A DNA stretch of 12,007 nt from Rhodospirillales bacterium (GCA_030040955.1 JASHSH010000108.1:1-12007); one strand, 5' to 3'. Counted from the stretch's first letter, positions 1 to 5,685 are shown. The notes: generated from the sequence alone by a model not told the origin. Translations and numbers: made by a program.

Positions 1-496
1 ACAGCGACGCGAAGCAGTTGCGGCAGGCCTCGACCACGTCCTCGTCGCCGACCACGTGCAGGTAGCTGTCGTGCTGGCCGGCGAAGCTCGCGTTGGGCAG
101 ATCCTCGGCGGTGGCCGAGCTGCGCACGGCAACCGCGACGTTCTTGCCGTACTGCGCCTCGAGCGCATGGTAGGCGTCGACGATCTCCTGGCGCAGCCAT
201 TCGGTGCCGGTGGCGGAATACACCAGATCGCGGGCCTTGGACGCGCGCTCGGCGAGCTGCTGGACGTTCGACTTGTCGAGGTCGTCGAGCAGCGCATGCA
301 GGCGGTCCCAGGCGCCGGCCTTGGTCAACGCGTCGCGATAGCTCTGCGCGACCAGGGCGAAGCCGTTGGGCACCTTGACGGTGCCCGGCGGGAAGGCGGT
401 GTAGAGCTCGCCGAGCGACGAGTTCTTGCCCCCCACGAGGGCCACGTCGTTGACGCGCAGATCCTTGAACCAGCGTACGTAGTTGGGGGCGCTCAT
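1..496 (-). CDS. ppsA: Phosphoenolpyruvate synthase, N-terminal part (cut by window edge)
   Basis: PEP synthase converts pyruvate, ATP and water to PEP, AMP and phosphate in the cytoplasm, the entry step of gluconeogenesis from C3 compounds. Only the first 165 residues are present, against about 800 in the family. They belong to the N-terminal nucleotide-binding domain. VGGKNSSLGEL lies at about 21-31, and the ATP-binding stretch VRSSATAEDLPNASFAGQ at about 124-141, both very close to E. coli PpsA from memory. The ATG at 496 has GGAGAG seven bases upstream and places the GGKN motif where the family has it. The gene lies 54 bases downstream of the Crp/Fnr-type regulator on the same strand. No separate promoter is visible in the gap, so the two may be cotranscribed. 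Confidence 0.93.
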   Translation of the reverse strand, partial: MSAPNYVRWFKDLRVNDVALVGGKNSSLGELYTAFPPGTVKVPNGFALVAQSYRDALTKAGAWDRLHALLDDLDKSNVQQLAERASKARDLVYSATGTEWLRQEIVDAYHALEAQYGKNVAVAVRSSATAEDLPNASFAGQHDSYLHVVGDEDVVEACRNCFASL

Positions 497-550
497 CTTG
501 ACTCTCCATTCCGCATGGGTTGCGGCGCCAGCGGCCGCGATTCGGTTCTT

Positions 551-1279
551 CTAGGCCCGGCTCGACCAGGCTTCGCCGCCCATGCGATCGAGGACGGCGG
601 CGTCGACGATCTCGACGCGGTGGGTCGAGGCGAGGTTGATCACGTCGTCGCGGTGCAGCCGGTTGAGCACGCGGCTGACCGTTTCCAGGGTGAGGCCGAG
701 ATGGTCGGCGATGTCGGCGCGCGACATCGGCAGCTCGATCGCCGCGTCTTCGCCGTCCACCTGCCGCCGGGCCAGGTCCATCAGGAACGAGGCGATCCGC
801 TCCTGCGCCGACTTGCGCGCCAGCAGCAGCATCTGCTCGTGCGCCTTGCGCAGGCTGCCCGAGGCCAGATCGCGCAGGCCGCGGGCCAGGTTGCCGTCCC
901 GCTCGGCCTGCGCCTCGATGCGGCGATAGGGATAGCGGATCAGGGTCGCGTCGGCGACCGCCTCGGCGCTCAGATAGCGGACCGGGCAGGCGTCGAAGCC
1001 GAACAGCTCGCGCGGCAGGTAGAACTCCGCGACCTGGCGGCGCCCGTCCGGCATCAGCTTCACGGTGCGCACCGCGCCGGCCACCACCTTGTAGCAGAAC
1101 TCGGCCGGATCGCCTTCGGCGTAGACTTCCTTGTCGCGGGAGACGAGGAGAACGGTGCCGAGCGCGTCGATGCCCCCGAAAGCGGCGGGCGCGGATCCGC
1201 GGAGCAAGGTCCCGTATTGGGGACGCCAGCGGAGGTCGCGGTCGGCGGGGACGGGGCGGGTGGCGAGCTGAGCCTGCAT
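551..1279 (-). CDS. Crp/Fnr-family transcriptional regulator, FixK-like
   Basis: A 242-residue dimeric DNA-binding regulator. The cyclic-nucleotide-binding-like beta-roll covers about 30-125 (VYAEGDPAEFCYKVVAGAVR, then LMPDGRRQVAEFYLPRELFGF). A dimer helix follows, then a winged HTH at about 184-210 with MSRADIADHLGLTLETVSRVL. In the recognition helix E199, S202 and R203 reproduce the E-x-x-S-R signature of FNR and FixK, which read TTGAT-N4-ATCAA half sites. Only two cysteines are present (C62, C98), so an FNR-type [4Fe-4S] cluster is not possible; FixK or Dnr-like control is more likely. The start has AAGGAG at good spacing. It is divergent from a FixJ-like gene, which recalls the FixJ-to-FixK cascade. 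Two matching boxes in this window (3300-3313, 4356-4369) are candidate targets. The effector is not evident. Confidence 0.9.
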   Translation of the reverse strand: MQAQLATRPVPADRDLRWRPQYGTLLRGSAPAAFGGIDALGTVLLVSRDKEVYAEGDPAEFCYKVVAGAVRTVKLMPDGRRQVAEFYLPRELFGFDACPVRYLSAEAVADATLIRYPYRRIEAQAERDGNLARGLRDLASGSLRKAHEQMLLLARKSAQERIASFLMDLARRQVDGEDAAIELPMSRADIADHLGLTLETVSRVLNRLHRDDVINLASTHRVEIVDAAVLDRMGGEAWSSRA

Positions 1280-1362
1280 GACGCTCTCCTTCGTTGCGAG
1301 GACTTCGCGCTGACACGAAGGCTAGGCCTGGGAGGCGGGCCCCGATACTTGGGGAATGCACG

Positions 1363-1378
1363 TACGTATTTCTACGTA
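1363..1378. promoter_or_regulatory. TACGTA-N4-TACGTA double site in divergent promoter region
   Basis: Two copies of the self-complementary hexamer TACGTA lie 10 bases apart (1363-1368 and 1373-1378) with spacer TTTC. The arrangement is both a direct and an inverted repeat with one-turn spacing, as expected for a dimeric HTH regulator. It sits between the divergent Crp/Fnr-type gene (start 1279) and the FixJ-like gene (start about 1494). The only other TACGTA seen nearby is a single copy inside ppsA. Binding by the adjacent FixJ-like protein is inferred, not known. Confidence 0.5.
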
Positions 1379-1433
1379 GGCCTCCCTGCCCTCGATATAG
1401 CCCGTCCGCGCGGCCCCGCAGCCCCGCATGCGG

Positions 1434-1464
1434 TTTCCGGTACCCTGCCCCGCTCTGCTAGAAT
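1434..1464 (+). promoter_or_regulatory. Possible promoter of the FixJ-like gene (extended -10)
   Basis: TGCTAGAAT at 1456-1464 is an extended -10 (TGn followed by TAGAAT). A weak -35-like TTTCCG lies near 1434-1439, about 19 bases before the -10. A transcript would start near 1470, before the GTG at 1494, which supports that GTG over the upstream in-frame ATG at 1428. The call rests on motif match only. Confidence 0.3.
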
Positions 1465-1493
1465 TGCCGCCCGTCCCGCCCAGGCACGGAAAC

Positions 1494-2099
1494 GTGAGCC
1501 AATCCAGTTGCGTGCACCTGATCGACGACGACGAGGCGATGCGCGCCTCGACCGCCTTGCTGCTGGAAGCCGCGGGCCTACGGGTGCGCGCTTTCGCCTC
1601 GGCGCAGGAATTCCTGGCCGTGGCTCGGGACGCCGCGCCGGGCTGCGTGCTGACCGATCTGCGCATGCCGGGGATCGACGGGATCGAGCTGCTGCGCCGG
1701 TTGCGCGAGCTCCGCGCCGACTTGCCGGTGGTGATGATGACCGGGCATGGCGACGTGCCCACTGCGATCCGGGCGCTGAAGGGCGGCGCCAGCGACTTCA
1801 TCGAGAAGCCGTTCAAGGAAAAGGCGCTGCTGGACGCGGTCGGCGAGGCGATCGAGGCGGGACGGCAGGTGGGCGCGCGCAAGGCCGAGCGCGCGGCGAT
1901 CGTCGAGCGGCTCGCCACGCTCACGCCGCGCGAGCGCGAGGTTCTCGACGCCCTGGTCGCGGGCCGGCCCAACAAGATCATCGCGCACGATTTGGGGATG
2001 AGCCCGCGCACGGTCGAGGTGCATCGCGCCCGGGTGATGCACAAGGCGGGCGCCAAGAGCCTTTCCGAACTGGTGCGGCTGGCGCTGGCCGCGCGCTAG
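1494..2099 (+). CDS. FixJ-type response regulator (receiver plus LuxR HTH)
   Basis: A two-component response regulator of 201 residues. The receiver domain (about 6-120) has the acidic cluster D11-D13, phosphoacceptor D55 in VLTDLRMPG, T83 in MMTGHGD, and K105 in IEKPF. The GHGDVPTAIRALKGGASDF stretch is typical of FixJ, TodT and StyR. A LuxR-type HTH follows at about 142-197 (LTPREREVLDALVAGRPNKII, then MSPRTVEVHRARVM). The GTG at 1494 is preferred because the receiver fold starts six residues later. The upstream ATG at 1428 would add 22 proline-rich residues atypical for the family and overlap the likely promoter. The upstream CGGA is only a weak ribosome site. No sensor kinase lies in the window, so the partner is unknown. 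It is divergent from the Crp/Fnr-type gene and probably controls it. Confidence 0.9.
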   Translation: MSQSSCVHLIDDDEAMRASTALLLEAAGLRVRAFASAQEFLAVARDAAPGCVLTDLRMPGIDGIELLRRLRELRADLPVVMMTGHGDVPTAIRALKGGASDFIEKPFKEKALLDAVGEAIEAGRQVGARKAERAAIVERLATLTPREREVLDALVAGRPNKIIAHDLGMSPRTVEVHRARVMHKAGAKSLSELVRLALAAR

Positions 2100-2129
2100 C
2101 GGCGCGCCCGCCTCACGCCGCGCTGGACT

Positions 2130-2525
2130 TCACGCCGCGGCGGCGGCCGGAGGCGGGACGTCCTCGCAGCCGGCCGGTCCGAACAGTTCCCGCGCCTTGG
2201 CGACAAGCTCGTCGTCGCTGGCCCGATCCATCGGCAATACGGCGCGGATGCGCGCGGCGACATCGGGAGCCTGCGCGGCGGCGAAGCGCGCGAACGCGTC
2301 CTTGGCGCCGGAGGGGCCGAGGAGGAGGACGCCTTTCGCGGCCCGCAATCCCTCGGCGGCGTTGCGGAAGAGCGCATCGTTGCCGTGAGCGACGCCCTCG
2401 CCGCGCAGAGTCTGGCTGGGGCGATAGGGATAGATCGCGCTCACGATGCGGTAGTCGGAATCGTAGAACACGACCTGCGCCGAGTCGTAGTCGATCCACA
2501 ATACCGCGCAGTATGCGTTCGACAT
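2130..2525 (-). CDS. Small eRF1-domain-like protein ('translational machinery protein' family)
   Basis: A 131-residue soluble protein. It opens with AVLWIDYDSAQVVFYDSD, a pattern I recall from small bacterial proteins annotated 'translational machinery protein' because of likeness to domain 3 of eRF1/Pelota. Further family-like parts are HGNDALFRNAAEGLRAAKGV at about 47-66, LLLGPSGAKDAF at about 67-78, and ARIRAVLPMDRASDDELVAKAR at about 91-112. The tail is alanine and proline rich. Its biochemical role is unknown. The ATG at 2525 matches the family start, though its ribosome site (GGGACGAAGCG) is modest. It lies 34 bases downstream of the BON-domain gene, so both are probably transcribed from the promoter with the 3300-3313 box. 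Family assignment is from memory. Confidence 0.72.
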   Translation of the reverse strand: MSNAYCAVLWIDYDSAQVVFYDSDYRIVSAIYPYRPSQTLRGEGVAHGNDALFRNAAEGLRAAKGVLLLGPSGAKDAFARFAAAQAPDVAARIRAVLPMDRASDDELVAKARELFGPAGCEDVPPPAAAAA

Positions 2526-2559
2526 CGCTTCGTCCCGCCCGCGCGCGGACCGGCGCCGC

Positions 2560-3231
2560 CTAGCGCGCCTTGCCGCCCGCCAGGATGCGGTTCTCGACCT
2601 CGGAGACGCCGCGCGCCAGCCAGGCGATGTTCTCCGCGGTCTCGCGCTCGGCGGCGAGCTTGACCCTGCCGCCGAGGACCACCTTCGGCCCGTCGACCAC
2701 CACGGTGATCGAATCGGACTCGATCCCGGCATGGCGCTCGATGGCGGCCAGAATCTGCCGGCGGATGTCCTCGGCGCGCAGGTTGAGCCGCACCTTGATC
2801 TCGTTGAGCACCTCGCGCACCCCGCTCAGGCGGCGCACGTCGGCCTCCGCCCGCGTCTTCTGCACGAACCAGTCGACCTCGCCGGCCAGCGTGACGACCC
2901 CGTGCTCGACCTTGACGCCGATGCTGCCGTCCGGCGCGGAGCCGTGCCAGTTGAGGACGCGGACCACCCGGCCGGCGATCTCGTCGTCGCCGGTCTTGCT
3001 GTCGGTCGGGAAATGGATGTCGATGTTCTGCGCCACCGCGCGCACGCCCTTGACGCGGCGCGCCGCCGCCTCGGCCGCGTGTTTCTCGGCATAGGAGCCG
3101 ACATGGCCGGAAAGGGTGACCACGCCCTCGCGCGCGCTCACCCCGATATGGGCCGCGTCCACGCCGGGCTCGAATTCGAGCTCCGCGATCACCCGCTGCT
3201 GGAGCTGCAAGTCGCCGCTGATCGAGTTCAT
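2560..3231 (-). CDS. Triple BON-domain protein (OsmY-like, cytoplasmic)
   Basis: A 223-residue protein made of three BON domains, at about 6-75, 83-150 and 153-219. Each has the repeated pattern hydrophobic-x-V-x-x-G-x-V-x-L-x-G-x-V: GVVTLSGHV at about 36-44, GVVTLAGEV at about 111-119, and a diverged KVVLGGRVKL in the third. OsmY itself is periplasmic with a signal peptide. This one starts MNSISGDLQLQQ without a signal sequence, so it is likely cytoplasmic. BON proteins are tied to osmotic and general stress and are thought to bind membranes or phospholipids; the exact role here is unknown. GGGAGG lies seven bases before the ATG. It leads a two-gene unit with the eRF1-like protein under an FNR/FixK-type box. 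Confidence 0.88.
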   Translation of the reverse strand: MNSISGDLQLQQRVIAELEFEPGVDAAHIGVSAREGVVTLSGHVGSYAEKHAAEAAARRVKGVRAVAQNIDIHFPTDSKTGDDEIAGRVVRVLNWHGSAPDGSIGVKVEHGVVTLAGEVDWFVQKTRAEADVRRLSGVREVLNEIKVRLNLRAEDIRRQILAAIERHAGIESDSITVVVDGPKVVLGGRVKLAAERETAENIAWLARGVSEVENRILAGGKAR

Positions 3232-3272
3232 CTCTGCCTCCCGGACCGCGACATCGCGCGGACCCGCGCGGA

Positions 3273-3278
3273 ATCATC
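3273..3278 (-). promoter_or_regulatory. Candidate -10 of the BON operon
   Basis: Read on the minus strand this is GATGAT. Its centre lies 31 bases from the centre of the 3300-3313 box, close to the 32 expected for a class II FNR/FixK promoter with the box at -41.5. The transcript would begin near 3266, giving a leader of about 35 bases before the ATG at 3231. Confidence 0.45.
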
Positions 3279-3299
3279 GGCGGTTCGCGGCGCCGCGCA

Positions 3300-3313
3300 T
3301 TGATTTGCGTCAA
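3300..3313 (-). promoter_or_regulatory. FNR/FixK-type box upstream of the BON gene
   Basis: TTGATTTGCGTCAA on the plus strand (TTGACGCAAATCAA on the minus strand) fits TTGAT-N4-ATCAA with one deviation. It is the only clear operator in the gap between pfkB and the BON gene. Spacing to a -10-like hexamer fits activation by a Crp/Fnr-type protein such as the one encoded at 551-1279. Confidence 0.7.
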
Positions 3314-3320
3314 GGAAGGG

Positions 3321-4295
3321 CTAGCGCGGCGCGGCCTCGGCGGCGGCGCGCTCGGTGGCGCCCGGCGCATGCTCGGTGTGCCGGAGATGGAAGCGCCGGA
3401 CATCCTCGGGATGGCAGAGCTGCGTGCCCGGCCGGGTCAGCGCGGCGGTGGCCGCGGCGATGCCGAGGCGGACCGAGGCGACCAGGTCCTCGCCGCGGGC
3501 AAGGCCGAGCACGATCCCGGCGACCATGCTGTCGCCGGCGCCGACCGTGCTGCGTACCTTGACCTTCAGCGGCCGGAAGCGCCGGTGCATGCCGGCGGTG
3601 GCGAGCAGCGCGCCGCGCTCGCCGAGCGACAGCACGGCGACCTCGCAACGGCCCTCGGCGATTAGCCCGGCGCAGGCCGCCTCCTCCTCCGACTCGGTTC
3701 GGATGTCGTGCCCCACCAGTTCGCGCAGCTCCTGCAGGCTCGGTTTAATCAGATAGACGCCGTGACCCGCCTGTTTCAGCGCGGGGCCGGAGGTATCGAG
3801 CACCAGCCGCGCGCCCAGCCGATGCGCGAGCCGGGCGACGCGAGCGTAGAAATCGGGTGCCACGCCGGGGGGCAGGCTGCCGCTGGCGACCAGGAAGGCG
3901 GGTGCGGGCTTCTGCGCGGCGACGCGGTCGAGGCAATGCTTCTGCTCGGCGGCGGAGAGCGCCGGGCCCGGCATGACGAAGCGGAATTGCCTGCCGGTCT
4001 CGCGCTCGTCGATATGGACGTTCTCGCGTGTCGCGCCCTTGATCGGAATCACGTCGCAACGCACGCGCTCGCGGCGCAGAAGATCGACGATCAACGCGCC
4101 CGAGGTGCCGCCCGCCGGGAATACCGCGGTGGCCTGGCCGCCGAGCAGGCGGATCGCGCGGGCCACGTTGATGCCGCCGCCGCCCGCGTGATAGAGCGGC
4201 TGCGAACTGCGCAGCTTGTCGCCGGGCAGCAAGCGGTCCGTCTCCGACGCGATGTCAAGCGAAGGGTTGATGGTGAGGGTGACGATCGAGGACAT
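3321..4295 (-). CDS. pfkB: PfkB-type 6-phosphofructokinase II (ribokinase fold)
   Basis: A 324-residue cytoplasmic sugar-phosphate kinase of the PfkB/ribokinase superfamily. The N-terminal signature GGGGINVARA is at 38-47, FPAGGTSGALI at about 59-69, SGSLPPGV at about 138-145, and the C-terminal ATP site TVGAGDSMVAG at about 250-260 with catalytic base D255. The series LR-x5-P, GGGGINVARAI-x-LGG and GDSMV matches E. coli PfkB better than FruK, so fructose-6-phosphate is the likely substrate. Tagatose-6-phosphate or fructose-1-phosphate cannot be excluded. The ATG at 4295 begins the conserved TLTINPSLD strand. AAGG lies 9-10 bases upstream. An in-frame extension upstream is unlike the family and would overlap the FNR box. 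Its glycolytic direction opposes that of PEP synthase nearby. Confidence 0.9.
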   Translation of the reverse strand: MSSIVTLTINPSLDIASETDRLLPGDKLRSSQPLYHAGGGGINVARAIRLLGGQATAVFPAGGTSGALIVDLLRRERVRCDVIPIKGATRENVHIDERETGRQFRFVMPGPALSAAEQKHCLDRVAAQKPAPAFLVASGSLPPGVAPDFYARVARLAHRLGARLVLDTSGPALKQAGHGVYLIKPSLQELRELVGHDIRTESEEEAACAGLIAEGRCEVAVLSLGERGALLATAGMHRRFRPLKVKVRSTVGAGDSMVAGIVLGLARGEDLVASVRLGIAAATAALTRPGTQLCHPEDVRRFHLRHTEHAPGATERAAAEAAPR

Positions 4296-4355
4296 GTCCG
4301 GCGCCTTGCCGCGGCGATTGCGCGGAAAGAATGTCCGCGAGCGCACGTTCCGTCC

Positions 4356-4369
4356 TTGATTCCGATCAA
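4356..4369 (-). promoter_or_regulatory. Perfect FNR/FixK box upstream of pfkB
   Basis: TTGATTCCGATCAA matches TTGAT-N4-ATCAA exactly. Its centre at 4362.5 lies 32 bases from a weak -10-like CATTCT (minus strand, 4328-4333), the class II spacing, giving a start near 4321 and a leader of about 26 bases before the pfkB ATG. The box contains the TGA stop codon (4366-4368) of the upstream membrane-protein gene. Confidence 0.8.
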
Positions 4370-4752
4370 GCGGCGCCATCGCGTCGCTGCCAGCGCTCCG
4401 TCTCGGCGTAGCGGATGGCGACATGATAGAGCCCGGTGAACAGCAGGATGGCGCCCATGCGGCCGATGCAGGCCCATCCGCGCAGACTTGCGGCCAGCGC
4501 ACTGTCTTTCAGGTCCGGGTCGTCGTGCAGGAGCGCATTCTCTGCGCAGTGGCAGAAATAGATCGCGCCGCAATAGATCGCCGCGAACGCCCAGATGCCG
4601 GCGATCAGCCACCGACGGTATGTAGACAGGCGGACGAAGTCCCGATACTCGCGCGACGAGTAGACCAACGCGGCATAGCCGAGCGCCTGCGCCGCGCCGA
4701 AGCCGCAGATCAGATTGCCCAAGTCCCAGAAGCGCCCCGCCAGCTCGTTCAC
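4366..4752 (-). CDS. Small membrane protein of unknown function, three predicted TM segments
   Basis: A 128-residue protein I do not recognise. Hydrophobic segments at about 10-30, 47-66 and 93-113 suggest three membrane helices, with basic stretches (YRRW, RYAETERWQRR) between and after them. A compact group C61, C67, H68, C69 follows the second helix (CGAIYFCHCAEN), and C16 and C95 lie in or near other helices. Such residues could bind metal or heme or form disulfides, but no known motif is complete. The GTG start at 4752 is supported by a strong GGGGGAG five to six bases upstream. The gene is on the same strand as pfkB, with 70 bases between its stop and the pfkB ATG. pfkB has its own box there. 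Confidence 0.72.
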   Translation of the reverse strand: MNELAGRFWDLGNLICGFGAAQALGYAALVYSSREYRDFVRLSTYRRWLIAGIWAFAAIYCGAIYFCHCAENALLHDDPDLKDSALAASLRGWACIGRMGAILLFTGLYHVAIRYAETERWQRRDGAA

Positions 4753-4843
4753 CGCTCCCCCTTTATCGCTTCCGACCCGTACGCGGCGATTCTACACGAG
4801 CGCTGCCACTTCCGGTTGCTTCAAGTCCCGAATTCTTCCGGCG

Positions 4844-4857
4844 ACAATAATAATTGT
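4844..4857. repeat. AT-rich inverted repeat, possible operator
   Basis: ACAAT-AATA-ATTGT has perfect 5-base arms and a 4-base spacer, in a very AT-rich patch within GC-rich sequence. It lies 92-105 bases upstream of the membrane-protein GTG on the minus strand. A role as regulator site or promoter core is inferred only. Confidence 0.4.
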
Positions 4858-5051
4858 ATTTGCCGCGCCGGATCGGGCGGATTCCATGGCTTCGCGCAGT
4901 ATGTGACGCTTCCGGGTCGGTTGCCCAGGAAATTCGCCAAATTAACCCAGAGTCGAGGAGGCCAAATGCGGAGTCGAGAAAATGCGTCGGGCTTGGAAAC
5001 CCTGCCCGAATGCTATGGAACCGGCGCATGGCCGCCACCGGCAGGAGAATA

Positions 5052-5081
5052 TTGCTTCGTTTGTCTTTCCCCTGATAAGTT
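5052..5081 (+). promoter_or_regulatory. Possible promoter of the CheY-like gene
   Basis: TTGCTT (5052-5057) and GATAAG (5074-5079, 16-base spacer) or TAAGTT (5076-5081, 18-base spacer) form a sigma70-like pair. The predicted start would fall close to or at the ATG at 5091. This argues for the downstream ATG at 5115, or for a near-leaderless transcript. Confidence 0.35.
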
Positions 5082-5088
5082 ATCCACA
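5080..5088 (+). promoter_or_regulatory. Consensus DnaA box
   Basis: TTATCCACA matches the strict DnaA box TTATNCACA. It overlaps the putative -10 and lies two bases before the first ATG of the CheY-like gene. No second close match was seen nearby, so it is not an origin. It could make the gene DnaA-responsive or be a chance match. Confidence 0.5.
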
Positions 5089-5090
5089 GG

Positions 5091-5507
5091 ATGGAAAGCG
5101 GGCCGCAGCAAGCCATGGGCGCAGAAAGGAACCGCCGCGTCCTCATCGTCGACGACCAGGATACGATCCTCGAAATCCTGCGCGAATATCTGCGCGCCAT
5201 GGGGATGCGCCGGGTCGACGCGGCGAGCAGCTCGTCCCAGGCGCTGGCCATGCTGAAGCACGCCGCCGGCGACTACGACCTCGTGATCGCCGACTGGAAC
5301 ATGGAACCGTTGAGCGGGCTCGAGCTGCTCAATGTCGTGCGGGCCGATCCCGAACTCGCCGAGACGCCGTTCATCATGATCACCGGGGAGAATACGAAGG
5401 ACCGCGTGGTCGCCGCGATCAAATCCGGGGTCACCAGCTATATGGTGAAGCCGGTCAGCCTGGAGACCCTGCGCAAGCGGGTGAACGCGGTGTTCGGCCA
5501 GGCCTAG
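5091..5507 (+). CDS. CheY-like single-domain response regulator
   Basis: A stand-alone receiver of 138 residues with no output domain. It has acidic residues D21 and D22 (VLIVDDQ), phosphoacceptor D68 in IADWNMEPLSGLELL, T98 in IMITGE and K120 in YMVKPVS. This DWNMEP-SG-ELL pattern is CheY-like. It probably acts by protein-protein contact in a phosphorelay or at the flagellar switch, but no chemotaxis or kinase gene is near. Two in-frame starts are possible. ATG 5091 has CAGG directly abutting it, and ATG 5115 is closer to the domain start and to a transcript from the -10-like hexamer. Neither has a good ribosome site. The 5091 start is listed as the longer option. Confidence 0.88.
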   Translation: MESGPQQAMGAERNRRVLIVDDQDTILEILREYLRAMGMRRVDAASSSSQALAMLKHAAGDYDLVIADWNMEPLSGLELLNVVRADPELAETPFIMITGENTKDRVVAAIKSGVTSYMVKPVSLETLRKRVNAVFGQA

Positions 5508-5516
5508 CGAAGGCGG

Positions 5517-5545
5517 GGGCGGATGGGCCGGCGCCGCATCCGCCC
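5517..5545 (+). terminator. Strong hairpin after the CheY-like gene
   Basis: GGGCGGATG (5517-5525) and CATCCGCCC (5537-5545) form a perfect 9-bp stem. The enclosed bases include self-complementary GGCGCC. It starts nine bases after the stop codon. No T-run follows, so it would be an atypical intrinsic terminator or an mRNA-stabilising hairpin. Confidence 0.55.
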
Positions 5546-5556
5546 GTCATATCGAA

Positions 5557-5685
5557 GTTCCGATTTCACGAAATTCGATCATTCGCCCCCACCCCTGCCC
5601 CTCCCCGCGGAGGGGGAGGGGTTCGTCCTTGGTGCGCGTCCCCTCCCCGATTACGGGAAGGGACACAATGGGGTGGGTTCCGATT
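5557..5685. repeat. GC-rich palindromic intergenic repeat with three-way-junction fold
   Basis: An outer stem of CCCACCCC (5588-5595) with GGGGTGGG (5670-5677) encloses two hairpins. The first is CCCCTCCCC (5598-5606) with GGGGAGGGG (5613-5621) around a 6-base loop. The second pairs 5638-5649 with 5654-5664 around ATTA, with one bulge. Direct copies of GTTCCGATT flank the unit (5557-5565 and 5677-5685). It resembles the interspersed pyrimidine/purine-rich palindromes seen between genes in many alphaproteobacteria. It sits between two convergent genes and may help terminate both. Copy number cannot be seen from this window. Confidence 0.65.

Larger units (their letters stand above)
4753..5090. 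other. 338-base intergenic region
   Basis: This gap separates the membrane-protein gene from the CheY-like gene and should hold both promoters. It contains an AT-rich inverted repeat (4844-4857), a strong Shine-Dalgarno-like GAGGAGG (4954-4960) five bases before an ATG at 4966, a -35/-10-like pair (5052-5081) and a DnaA box (5080-5088). Two imperfect copies of a GAGTCGAG...AATGCG segment lie at about 4949-4985. Short open frames exist, but none shows a recognisable protein. Confidence 0.5.

Noticed and set aside
1428..1493. 22-residue N-terminal extension of the FixJ-like protein
   Set aside because: Proline-rich, absent from the family, and overlapping the extended -10 promoter candidate.
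56..2563. 835-codon open frame on the plus strand
   Set aside because: It runs antisense to PEP synthase, the Crp/Fnr regulator and the eRF1-like gene and out of frame with the FixJ-like gene. Its Arg/Gly/Ala-rich product matches nothing and reflects high GC.
4854..5075. 73-codon plus-strand open frame in the intergenic region
   Set aside because: No ribosome site, no recognisable sequence, and it ends before the CheY-like start.
5080..5088. Replication origin
   Set aside because: A single DnaA box without a cluster, AT-rich unwinding element next to it, or origin-linked genes.
4966..5256. Open frame with a strong Shine-Dalgarno overlapping the CheY-like gene
   Set aside because: Beyond about 5100 its sequence is the out-of-frame shadow of the receiver domain. 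Only a short leader peptide could be real, and nothing supports one.
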